The notes below the pieces were generated by a model. The model searched no databases and had not been told where the DNA came from. It saw only the letters and a program-made list of their open reading frames with translations. From positions 13,001,928-13,065,927 of the forward strand of contig JANVCC010000011.1 of the NCBI GenBank assembly GCA_025345505.1: 64,000 nucleotides of DNA, written 5' to 3'. Positions 11,798 through 23,460 of the stretch are shown here, one piece after another. A program made the position numbers and the translations under genes. The DNA is from Todiramphus chloris collaris (Eukaryota > Chordata > Aves > Coraciiformes > Alcedinidae). Position 1 is the first letter of the stretch. Each line of letters begins with the position of its first letter.

Positions 11798-12162
11798 TGT
11801 CGCTGTTTATACTGGGAACGAAGAGATGCAGCAACACAAAATCAGTAAAGAGAGAGCCAGGAGAGGAAGACGAAGAAGACACTTTATTAATTTATAACCC
11901 CATTTTATATAACCTTTCACAATAGGGTGATTTGTCAGTGATCACCTATCTCCTAGGGTGATAGACTAAAGTCCTACAACACCTATTTCAAAATATTTTT
12001 CTAATGTACCATAAACAGAACTTAGCAAAACACGAGGTGTTGGTCTAGCTTACAAAAAACATCCTACTGTTTTTCATAACACTGGTGAGAAAGGCAGGAT
12101 TCGCACCAAATATTGTGAGAACCTGAAAAAATCCCTCTGCTAGCAGCTTTTCAGCATCCACA
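11798..12162 (-). mobile_element. Solo LTR, class II (ERVK-like), perfect 6-base target duplication
   Basis: The 365-base segment reads on the minus strand from TGTGGATGCTG to ACAGCGACA, giving TG…CA ends. It is flanked by identical AATCCC at 11792-11797 and 12163-12168. In the minus sense a TATA-like ttatataaaa is followed by ttaataaagtgtcttc (AATAAA poly(A) signal) and a pyrimidine-rich stretch before the terminal CA. That is the U3-R-U5 order of an LTR. A six-base duplication is typical of betaretrovirus-like (ERVK) insertions. No internal region is attached, so it is a solo LTR. The intact duplication suggests it is among the younger insertions here. The 67-codon frame at 11679-11882 overlaps it and is not a gene. 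Confidence 0.8.
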
Positions 12163-12394
12163 AATCCCTATTATAAAATATTGAAATTCTCTGTTCTGTT
12201 GACTGCAATGTTCTTGTCTGCTTTAAATTGCAGCAAAATAGTACTCTCATTCACTGTAGTCTCATTTGTGGTCTACATTATTGATTCTGATGTCCAGCCT
12301 TCTGAACTTTGTGTCTTCTCTCCAATCAGATCTTCTTTACTTTTAGTTCATTTACAATATTTAAAGAGTTTCTTGCACTTTATGGGATTGTCTC

Positions 12395-12600
12395 CTTTGT
12401 ACTTGGCACTGATGAGACTACACATAAAATACTGTATTCAGTTTTTGGCCCTTCACTACGCAAAACACATGCTGGAGTGCATCCAAAGAAGGACAATGCA
12501 GCTGGTGAAGGGTCTAGAGCACGAGTCTTATGAGGAACAGCTGAGAGAACTGGTGCTGTTTAGACTGCAGAAAAGGAGGACAAGAAACTTGTGTGTAGTT
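12395..12600 (+). mobile_element. Old CR1 LINE fragment
   Basis: Diverged plus-strand CR1: cactgatgagactacacata, aaatactgtattcagttttt, then tgctggagtgcatccaaaga and ggtctagagcacgagtctta. These correspond to the common CR1 stretch around gaggccacacctggagtact. Both ends are lost. The open frames over 12181-12633 partly read through it and are not a gene. Confidence 0.78.
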
Positions 12601-15600
12601 TTCCTTCCTTTCAAAAATCACATAATAAGGTAACTTTTAAGACAAGACTATAAAACATAAATAGATATCATTTTTTCAGGCTAAGTCCAGATCTTCAAAA
12701 TACATTTATGTATCTAATAATCTGGTTAATTATACTTTTCAAAAATAGAACTCAGTTTTCCAGAAAAGCTTTCACCGTGGAGAGAGAAATTACCTGTCAG
12801 TGGGTAACTTTTGCCAAGATATCTTCTGCTATGTGCAGTCTTTGCATACAGTATATGCACAAGTTAACTGTACAGAAAAGTTCGTTATTTCTTGCCCAAT
12901 GCATACAGCAGACAACTGGCAGTAATGTGTTAAGCCTTAATATTTCTGAACATGAGTGAGGCCCCGAAATGCATGTGAGGTGCCACCAGCTAGGGAAAAT
13001 TGGCCTCTGTTGCTCCTTGAGGTGGACTTATCCTTAGGCATGCTGAGTTGTTCCGTTCCTTGGTTTTCTATCTTTTGTTGTTTTGGTTTGGGGTTTGGTT
13101 TTTTTTGCAAAATATCACAACTTTCATGGTAGCTTGTTTCCTCTGGAAATCTTCAGCTATTATTTTCTCAACAATTACAGTCATTTTTCCAATCTTTCAT
13201 GGCTTTAGATTACATATACTCTTACATCTTAAAATAATTCTCTCAGCAGAACTAAGACAAAGGCTCAAAGCTGCACTGCTTGCATCTGGCTATGTATTAC
13301 AGACAGATGAATCTCTGGTCTGAGGATGGCAGGGAGCTCCAAACAAAACATAAAATTCTGACTGTCCTAATGAAGTACTGTTTAACTGTATTCATATATC
13401 TAATTTTCCCTGTAATCAATTCAGATGCCAATGAGGAATATTCATAGCTAGGAAATTAATATGTTTCAGCTGCCTTTGAGGATTCCTAGTACATCATTCT
13501 TCCTTTAAAACTGAGTTAATTTATTCAGGTACCTTCTCTTAAACTCTTCAATCATAAGACTGAGTAATTTAAATTAAACAAATCCAAACCTGACAAATTC
13601 AGAAGCTGTGATTTCTATTTCAAATAAACTGTCAATATTTTACTAGTTTTTTCTGGAAAAAAAATGGAGATACATTTTTCAAAAATTTCCTTTGAAACGG
13701 GAAAAAAACCCAACCAACCAACCAACCAACCAAACAAAAAACAACAACAAAAAAAACAACCCAAGAAAAGTTTGTTATAAGATGTTCTGTCTGGATTTTC
13801 TCCGTCTAGTGATAACAATTAAAAAGCTACTAAGGGGCATTTTATTTCCTCAATGCAGATTTTAAAAGACTGAGTATTTTGCTTTATAGGCACTCTTTTA
13901 TCTTGATTTGTTTTTGGGAGATGAATAAGCATTTCATGGTTCAAAAGGGTATTTAATTCATAGTTCAGGTCTTGTAATTTTTACATTGAAAAATGCATAC
14001 ACACAGAAATGTTCAGTAAAGGCCAAACAAGTCTTATTATTAACTCAGCTTGGGTCAGCTTATCCAAGCTCCTCACCTCTTAAATGCTTACTCATCATTT
14101 TACTGAATGTAGCATGTTCTATATAAATTAACTACAGACATTAATTTAATTATGTTTGTGCTTATAAAATGTAAATTTCTTTCTGCAAAATATCAAATTA
14201 AATTTTGACAAGTTTCAGACTAAGATTTTGATATTGCCTTGATAAGGAGTCTTACCTTTTTAATGACTTTTTCAACAGTGTCCAAGCTGTGGCATTTATC
14301 CTTACTATTCTCTGACTTGTTAATAATTGCACATATTCATATAAAATCATGCTGACTTCTAAAGCTGGAATGAGCAGGTAACATTTTTATCTACAGGTAG
14401 AAATTTCTGGTTTTATATAGCAGGAACTGTGATATAGAAATGCATGGATCTAGTACCTAAATGAACTTAAGGATTATTTTACAAGTTCAAAAGCTGTACT
14501 TATCTGAAAAACAGACATTATTAATGAGAGTAATGAAGATAGTGGACTGCAAAACAACAGTCTCCCCAGCCAAGTTACTATGAAGCATTTGTTCCTAGAT
14601 TGTCAGCTGAACAGATAAAAAGTGAAAGGATTATTTGGTACTCACATAAGTACAAGCTACATCTATGTTTAATTGTCTTTTAAATCAGGTAAATCTCACT
14701 ATTAGTAGTATTTTTTTGGAATGTACTTCTATTTTATATCTTGTATAGAAATATTATTTGATTTAAGCTTAAACTGGCTTGAAGGAAACATGATTTCAGA
14801 ATGAGTTAAATAATCTTCACGTGCTACATCCCAAGGTCATGATGATCCTTAAGTATTGAAATACTCACAGTGTCATTTACCAGATGCAATTTAACAATTT
14901 GTGAAATGTCCTTCAAGATTCAAAATGTTACTAAAACATATGTATTTCTAGGTTTGGGGGTGGTGTATATTTAGATATTAATACATTTGTCTTACACTTA
15001 GGTAATATATTAAAGAATTCCAGAAGTATAATTCTTTAGTCATGGGTATTATTTAATAGTTATTATTTAATAATTAAAAAAAAATTATCTTCTTTATTGT
15101 TCAGTCAGATGCTTATACAGATGGAAGCCTTCTGTTCATTCAAAGACTTGCCAGTCTGAGGTGCATAGTTATGGCTTAGACAGGCTAGTGGTTTTCTTCA
15201 AAACAATAATTAATTTTTTAAAGAAGAGCATGTAAAAACAATTGAAAATGTTCTATTATTTATGCTGTAAACTAGAATGATATTATGCATCATGTAAATT
15301 ATATGCTCGTACATCTTCAAGTCTTGTATAGTCTCATACATATGGTTCATTACATTAGATTAGTCCTATTTCATACATATGTCATGATGCTATTCCATTG
15401 TACTCTGAGACGTTGGTTGGAAAAATTGGTGTATTAGTCACTTTGAGCACAAGCAAGGTTGCTATTATACTGAAAAGTATTAAACTTCACATTTATTATT
15501 AAACTGCACAAGGGACAACAAACATTGCTAATAAAGGGCAGTGCAAGACTCCTAGTACTCTGAGATTAGTGGCAGTAATTGTAATGAGTTCTTTCTACTT

Positions 15601-18600
15601 TGAAGTGAGGGGCAGTTGAGACAATGAAAACACATAACAAGGAAGCATGTATATCGGCAAATGAGATGTCTTTCCACGACTAAGGCTCAACAGCAGTGAC
15701 CATGCTTCTATCATTGTAGTGGACTGTATTTTTTCAGTGTTTCTACTCATGGAAATTTATTTATCTAAAGACATCCATGCTGCATCCATACATTGACATG
15801 CAAATATTAATTACTCTGTTTCATATATTATACCCCCACCCAATAAAAATCTAATAATTTCCTTTTAAGTATTTATTTGAAAGAAAAAAAAAATCACATT
15901 ATTAACAACTCTTGTTTTGTATCTCTATGATATAACAGCAATACTCTGAGTTTAAAGCCTCAAAAAAGTAGAAGATATTTAGAATCTTAAATTAAATTTT
16001 CAATGAACTTGAGGCATGTATTACAACTTCATCTACTGAAATTGACTGTAAGTAGTCAAGTTTTAGACTTCTAACATATTGCTAGGTCTAACAAATCTAG
16101 ACTATTGCTAGAATTCCCTAGGTGGTCTATGACACCATATTCTTATAAGTTCCTACTTTTAACACCATAGGTCTGGTAAAGAAAAACAGACTTCTGCTAG
16201 TGATACTTTTTCTTTGTAGTTTTCATAATCTCTAACTACTGTACTCAAGACTCAGCAAATAGGAATCCGATTTCATTTTAAAATTAGAAATATTTAAGCT
16301 AAGTTTTGCCAAACATTTTTTGTCGTCAAAGAAAATACTTTGGTGCAAATGCTTTTAATGATCATTATTTTCTTAGCTGATAAAGTTATTGCTAAAGGCA
16401 AAAGGTTTCCTTTTCCTTCTGCATTTGGCAAGGCTGTAAGTTGGTTTTCTTTCAGTATAAATGATCCTGTAATGTAAAGGTTAAGACTGAATAGACGACT
16501 GTATAGGTCTTTTTATGATCTTAAATATATAAGTGTTAATATTACCCATCTATTCATGGGAAAACTTGGGAATAGGAATGATCTTCACACAGGTAACTCT
16601 AAACCATATTCAAGGGGACTACTGGAAAAGTAATTTGCTTGGTTGTTGGGGTTTTTTTTGTTTGTGTTTGGTTTGTTTTGGTTTTTGTTTTGTTTTTAAT
16701 TACTGGCAATATTTAGTTTTCAGAGTAACTGAAGATTTTTTTTTTTTCTCATGAAAAAAGTAGTTTTTATTCCATGATTTTTCTTGAAAGAGTGTCTACC
16801 TGCAGTCATTTAAGATTTGTTTTTTATAGTAAGTCCTGTATGATTTTGTGTCTGTGTACACAACTGTTATTTCTGGGGGTAAGGTTGTGTATTGGCATAT
16901 GAGTCTTTACTCTGTTAGCTGTGACTGCTTAAAATAGCTTTAAATTCTGCTTAACTTTGGTATAAGTACTTTTCAAAACAGAATTCAAGAAATAAATCTC
17001 TCAGACTGTCAAAATTACACAACAATGCAATGTATTATGTATGAAGCAGCATATTTTTTCTTGGCACCATATGTAAGAAATTTGAGTAACATCCGCTGAC
17101 ACAGGCAATCATTCTCAAAGTTAGGTTTTTCTCTTTCCTTTCAAAGCTATTTTGTCTCATTTGTCTGAAAACAAGAAATTATATAGCTACATCATTTTTA
17201 CTAATGTGATACAGAAAGGTATTTAAACATGTTTTCTACACAAGCAGTCTTACGATGTCTTTCCCATATCTTCTCCGTATTCTCTCTCCTATTGTATAAA
17301 TACATTATCTGGAAGTGTAAATGTCTCTTTAGACTGTGTCTTGTGAGATGCTGACTCAATTATTATGTAAACACCCAGACAAACACATATTTTCCTCCTT
17401 GTTTCCAGAACACATTGTCTGCTTCATGTTGCAGATGATCATGTTCTTATCAATACTTAAAATACATAATTGGCATATGGGTCTTTATGCTCTGAAGCAA
17501 ATTTTCATGGATTTATTTTATAAACTTTATTTTTTTTAAGGGTTTTAATTTTTCTGTTATCTCTTCAGACAAATATGCTGTTGGAAATGAGGATATTTAT
17601 GCACCAGTTTCTCCTGACTACTTGTATTAGAGAAATAGTTTTTCAGAATCCAATTCCCTACCACTGTACCAATTGTAACAAGATTTATTTCACATCAGGA
17701 TATTGAAAACCTCAGAAAAGCAACCTGAGAAATAGCCCTAAACAGCAGTCTTGCGTCTTGTTTGTATGGGGCAGTGCTGTCTCTTCTCCTGAGTGGTGTG
17801 TTTGAGTAGGAGCCTGGCTTCAGAGCAGTGCCAGCGAGCCTATGTTACGGTGCTTGCAAGGCGAGTTGCACAAATATGACTCACAAGACTTTATACTCCT
17901 GTTTACAATATCAGCTCTTGCAGGGTGTTACGAGGATAGCTGAAGTCTAATTACATCCTTGTGAAGGCACAGGGTTCTAAGCTCACTTCCCAAAGAATTT
18001 ATTCCACCTTTCCTTCTTCTGCAGACAGGAAAAACCTAACAAAAAACAGCTCTGCTTCAAATTTGCTTCAAGTGGAAAAGTTCATGTTCACTGCATCCAA
18101 CTTAAGATCAGGAACAAAGTGACCTTAATCCTTTTCTGTGATGCTTAAGAGAACACTCATATCAATGCGGGTTTTCCTCCAGGCCTCCCTTCCTTTCAGT
18201 CTTTCTGCCTACCCTGCCTACAGTCTGCTTCTCCTCAAGATTCAGACAGTTCTTTTTTTTGTTTCGATGTCACCAATGGTAGTCAAAGCACACTCATCCT
18301 TACTGTATTTTTTTGCAATTGCAGAAAAATAATAAATAAAATTTTATAAATAAGACTATAAAAAATGTAGCTTTGTATCATAAACACTCTTCCTCCTCTT
18401 TTTGAAACATTTAAGATTTTCAGTCATGAGCTTTCTTCTTGAGTGTTTATACAGAACACATAAAATAGGGAGGTGTTCATTTTGACCAGAGCATTTTGAC
18501 ACTACTGGAATACAAATAATATGTTACAATTCTGAGACATGAACTACAGGAAAAGCATGTGGGATTTCAGTTTATTTTCAGTACAAAGGCAGTTATAAGT

Positions 18601-20129
18601 ATGGGTTTAAAACTGATGTGTATAGAGATGGATTTGTAAATTCTATGTTTCGTTGTAAACATTTATATGCCTCTACCACTGAGTATCTAACTGTGACCTA
18701 TTAAAGAGACCATAAAGGCCAGTCTGCTTAGTAAATAGCAGCTGCATTTAAGTTGTTTCAATTGGCTAGATAATGAAAGCATCCAAACCCTTGCTTCAAC
18801 CTTTCAGAAATACTGAATGATACATCCTATTCAGCCTTCTCTAGGGAGCCGGCCAAATTGTTTTGCATGCAGCATAACACCGCTACCTCTTGGGACCTAA
18901 AGCAGTAACCATTCTGTGCTAGTTCTGCTGCACAGTAATGCCACTTGGCCTCCTTTTCAACTCCTCTTGTGTGTTACTCTTGAATATATGATGAAATTAA
19001 ATAGAATTTTTACAGAGAGGTGCAAGGTGTTTGAATAACAACACTGAAGTATGGCTAAAGAGGATTATGACAGTTTTTAGAAGTAATTTATTTTGGGCAA
19101 GGCTTTGATAAGAACTATTTTTGTGCCTCTTAGTTTTGTCTAATCATTATTATATTTTTTAATTACAGAAGTGAAGGTTGAAAGTCTTTTATGAGGAACA
19201 GCAAATATTGTATCATAATCCCCATTTTTTAACTACATATGTTCATGAGCTATTATGGTTTATTTCATAATGGAGATATGGCTTTGTACCTACAGCTACT
19301 CCTCTGCCAGAGTCTTTGAGCTTTTGCTACCAGTGTTTTGGACAGCATTTGAAAAGTGCTAGTGAGAACTTCTGTGATTCTGCATTTATTTTTCTGTTCA
19401 TCACATTATATGACAGATTAGGATCACATTCAAGATGTTTTGCTATTGATGTAGTTTATATATTTAAAACAAGAGTGAGAGCTAAGCAGAGAAGACTATA
19501 ACTTTTTAGAAAGACAAAGTTAAAATGTCTAGTCATAGTCAAGATGAAGATAAAGTAGCAAGCATACCTTTAAAATTTAAAAGACTAAAAAAAATATAGA
19601 TATAGAAAAGATGAGCTCTGACTTGGGCCAACTGCAGGTAATGCTGTATTTTATAGTACTTTCTCAGTGCATAGTGGCCCCCACATTTGATTCAAACAAT
19701 TTCATTTGCAATGCAGTGTTATTCTGGGTTTTTTAAAGACAGCTTTTCAGTCATGCTACATTTTATGGTCTTTTTGTGCTTTTTAGTATTTAAAATTATA
19801 ATAGAGTACATGGTATGGTACATCAAAGTGATGTTCTTGTCTAGTCTCTAAAAGTGATGCTTAAACAAGTAATGCTCCTGCCTCCCATGGCATCTTTGTG
19901 TTAGTTCTGTCTCCTTTTTCTGTAACTCTGCAGAAAATCATGCAACTCATGTCTAACGAGTATACTTTTTGAAGATTATAACATATAATAGCTTATGTAA
20001 AACAAAGTAAATTTTAATGTATGAGGATATCTCTAAGAAGGATAGTAAGACCAGTGAAATATTATTGGAGAATGAGGGGCAGTAAAAATTTAAGCCTGTT
20101 GTTTTCTCATACCTCTGGGATACAAAATT
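12601..20129. other. Unique intron
   Basis: No transposon or exon recognised. It holds an AACC/AAAC simple repeat (13705-13760), T-rich stretches near 16650-16750, and a slightly GC-richer patch at 17700-18060 of unknown nature. Confidence 0.6.
13705..13760. repeat. (AACC)n / (AAC)n simple repeat
   Basis: About six tandem AACC units grade into AAC and A-rich sequence (caaccaaccaaccaaccaac). Confidence 0.9.
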
Positions 20130-21065
20130 ACTTGTCTAGCTGCCACATGCCCATTCAGCTGCTTTCTCACTCCCCCTTTTCAACATGATAGGGAGAAAAA
20201 AATCAGATGAAAAAGCTTGTGGATCAAGATAAAGACAGGGAGATCAATTGCTAATTACCTTCACAGACAAACCAGACTTTACTTGGGGAAAATCAATTTA
20301 ATTTATTGCAAATTAAAAAAAAAAAAAAACAAACAAACAAAAAAACAAGCTAGATTAGATTATGAGAAACAAAGGCAAAACTAAGAACAGCTTCCTCCAG
20401 TCTCCTCCTTCTCCCCAGGTTCAACTTCCCTCCTTTATTCCTGGTGTGGTACGGAGGGACAGGGAATGAGGCATGCAGTCTCTTATTCCTCCTCAACTTT
20501 ACCCTATTCCTACAGGGTATAGTTCTTCATGAGCTGCTCCAGTTTGAGGACTTCCCATGGGCTGCAGTTCTTCAAGATTTGACCCAGCATGAGTCCTTTC
20601 CACTGTGTACAGTCCTTCAGGAAAAGAATGCTCTAGTATGAGTCCCCCATAGGAAGCAGATCCTGCCAGAAAACCTGCTTCTGTGCTGGAACTCCACAAG
20701 CTGCCGCTTCCTTCATGGAATATTGTCCTGCTGCAGCATAGGGAGATCCACAGGCTGCAGTGTGCATATCTGCTCCATGGGCTACAGAAGGACAACCTGT
20801 ATCACTATGGTCATCTTCATAGACTGCAGAAAAATCTCTGTTCCACCATCTGGAGTAACTTTTCCCAAATTTTTCACCAAGCTTAGTGTCTGCAGGGCTG
20901 TTTTGCACAGTTTTTTCTTAGTCCTGTCTCAAAGAGCTGCTGCACATTTATTTTTTTCTTAAATGTATTCTTAAATATGCTTTCCTAGGGGCACAGTCAG
21001 CTTGGCTGCTGCACTAAGCTATGCCCATCATGGACACAGGGAGTTTGGTATAGGTTTTCTACACA
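20130..21065 (-). mobile_element. LTR of a class II-like endogenous retrovirus, partial
   Basis: The + strand shows, in order, gctttctcactccccctttt, ggatcaagataaagacaggg, caatttaatttattgcaaat and a series of diverged units with ctccagtttgaggacttccc and catgggctgcagttcttcaa. These are followed by ggtgtctgcagg-like sequence and ttcttaaatatgctttccta. I know this order from a common neoavian LTR read in reverse. The repeated word gctgcag marks an imperfect internal tandem array. The outer end near 21065 stops short of the expected LTR terminus, where another LTR piece begins. No internal retroviral region is attached. Several 65-98-codon frames in both strands over 20444-20962 are products of this repeat. 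Confidence 0.75.
20310..20347. repeat. A-rich simple repeat inside the LTR
   Basis: A run of A followed by (CAAA)n: aaaacaaacaaacaaaaaaa. Confidence 0.8.
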
Positions 21066-21282
21066 TTTGTATACATTTCATTATTTTCTTATTATTATCT
21101 TTTATTTTTATTGTTACTCTTTCATTAAAGCTGTTTTAAGGTTTTTTTTCTAACCCGTAAGAATCTCTCCCTTATTCTCCTTTGGGAAGAGAGAAGTGTT
21201 AATATAGAGAAGAAGTGTTAACATATAGACATATGTTAATATGTCATTCATTTAGTGGTCAGCCCAGTCTTAATCTTTGACA
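21066..21282 (+). mobile_element. Partial LTR of a second family, plus sense
   Basis: Sequence from catttgtatacatttcatta through cattaaagctgttttaaggt to tctcccttattctcctttgg parallels the 3' half of the LTR at 891-1703 read on its minus strand. It ends cagtcttaatctttgaca (CA terminus at 21282). The 5' half is absent and the piece abuts the class II-like LTR at 21065. No target duplication identified. Confidence 0.6.
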
Positions 21283-21399
21283 CTACCCCAATATGTTGTT
21301 ATTTGAGACAATCTCAGTCATTGTTATTTAGACTACGTGCATCTCTATTTTACATTTTTTCTACAATTGTATTCTACTATTTCTATGGTAATTTTTACC

Positions 21400-21911
21400 A
21401 TGGAGAAAAACTTTGGAGTCCTGATGGACAATAAGTTATCCATGGGACAACAATGTGATTGCTATGACAGAGCTATGAGGATAATTAAGGGACTGGTACA
21501 TCTCTTTTATGAGGAAAGGCTGAGACACGTGGGGCTGTTTAATCTGGAATATAGAAGACTGAGATGGGATCTTATTAATGTTTAAAAATATCTGAAGAGT
21601 GGGTGTCAAGTAGAAGGGGACAGTCTTTTTTCAGTGGTGACCTTTCATAGGATGAGGGGCAATGGTCACAAACTGGAACACAGAAAGTTCCATCTCCACA
21701 TGAAGAAAAACTTCTTTCCTGTGAGGGTGATGGAGCACTGTAACAGCACTACCAGAGAGGTAGTGGAGTCTCCTTCTTTAGAGACTTTCAAGATCTACCT
21801 GGATCTGTTCTTGTGTGGCATGCCCTAGGTGTTCCTGTGTTGGCAAGGTTGTTGAACTTGATGATCTCCAGAGACCCCTTCTAACCCCTACCATTCTATG
21901 ATTCTATGATA
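21400..21911 (+). mobile_element. CR1 LINE with intact 3' tail
   Basis: Begins accatggagaaaaactttgg, which matches the CR1 segment coding EKDLGVLVDNKL-like sequence. It jumps near 21470 across a stretch of CR1 normally a few hundred bases long, then continues through gaggaaaggctgagacacgt to ggttgttgaacttgatgatc and the tail ccattctatgattctatgat. The clean tail marks the true 3' end. The internal gap is a deletion relative to CR1. Frames at 21337-21585 and 21634-21828 belong to it. Confidence 0.9.
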
Positions 21912-23378
21912 TTAGAGAAATAGCAACATTTTTCTAACGTTAGCACCCTGTTACATGAGCACCCTAATGTTTCCACGCTGTTACATGTGTCTGTGAATAG
22001 TTCTTGTAAAGGCTGAAGAAGTGGAGGAAAAAAAGATAGAGTGACAAGAATGCTACAAATTAAAAAGGAATTTAGCTTTTCCTTTTGTAATTTTTCCAGC
22101 TTCTTCATCTTGTAACACACTAATTTAGGAATGGAGATGATTACAAAGGGTAAGTGTTCAGAATTGTATTTAAATTATTTTTGTGATATTTAGTCATAAT
22201 ACTATTTGGGAGGAATGGAGACATAGTCTTGCCATGTCAGTTCCGACCCTGCAAAATAACACTAACACTTCATAGATGATGAGGCAAATGTATTACAGAG
22301 TGTGAAACACTTGGCTGCCTTTGGTTGAGGTCACAGGCAAGTAGTTGAGCTGGAGACAGATGGGGCTTTGTGTCAAAATATGTCTAGCATCAAAGTGCAC
22401 CCCTCATACTTGGTTGAGGTCTTTTCTCCTAGTGATCAGCTGTCACCTGTCACCATTGTGACAGCATGTTGTTCATTATTCAAGACAGGTGGTTATTGAT
22501 TTATTATGTGTGCTGTACCTTCTGTTTCTTGATTGGATTGCTAGGTTGCTTTCAGAGAAAAATAGGGAAAAATAAATATGAATTTTCTTGTTTGTTTTAT
22601 GGTAAGGCTTCCCTTTAAATGGGGGAAGAGTATTGTATGAAAACACATCTGAATTAAAGTAGCTACCATATATTTGTGTTAATGTGATCTCACTTTACTG
22701 GATGTTTGCATATAGTGAATAAATAAGGGATAATTTTTTTTAATGGTCAAATAGAACAGCTGTTTTCAAATACAAACTGAATATTCATAAACTCTCTTCC
22801 TGCCTTATTTAACTGATTTGAGCTTTCAAAGTCTAATGTTTCCTTGGAAGTTGTGCTAGAATTGTAACAATCTTCCCATGTTTATACCACATGCAAACAC
22901 ACACTGGGTGTATATACAGGCATTATCCTCATATTAGCTAGGTTTTGTTGAGAAAAAAATGACAGATCATTTAAGAAATATATCATTTGCTGACTTTATT
23001 GCAGTTCTATAAGAGACACCATTACAAAAATGGGTTTGACATTTGCATTTCTCTTTAATTGCTGTGGAGTGAACATAAAAAGATAAGAGCCAAGAGAGCT
23101 TGTTAAAACTGAAATGAGGGCAAGTGATAAAAGAATGATATTTTAGTGATGCTGAAGTCAGATCTATCACTCTCCTCACAATACCAATATTATTCTTGGA
23201 TTTTTTGGTGGGGAGAGAGGATGAATGGTTTATATAACCACTTTCTTTTCTTTTGAGCTGCACTTGATGTCCAGGGTCTCTACATGCCTGTATTTTAACT
23301 TGTGAAACTGAGCCCCCAGGACCTTCTGGAGAGTAATGTGACTTTTTCTCTGACCTGAAGTAATTCCTTTTCTTTTAT

Positions 23379-23460
23379 TTTTTGCTTCTTCCTTTTTTTT
23401 TTTTTTTTCCTTTTTTCTTCTTCCTTCTTCATTTTCCTTTCTCCTTTTTTTCTCCTGCTC
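23379..23460. repeat. Pyrimidine-rich tract
   Basis: Nearly pure T/C on the + strand. Its complement gives a lysine- and glutamate-rich spurious frame. Confidence 0.88.

Noticed and set aside
20444-20962. Five overlapping frames on both strands
   Set aside because: They lie wholly within LTR sequence whose imperfect tandem units keep several frames open.
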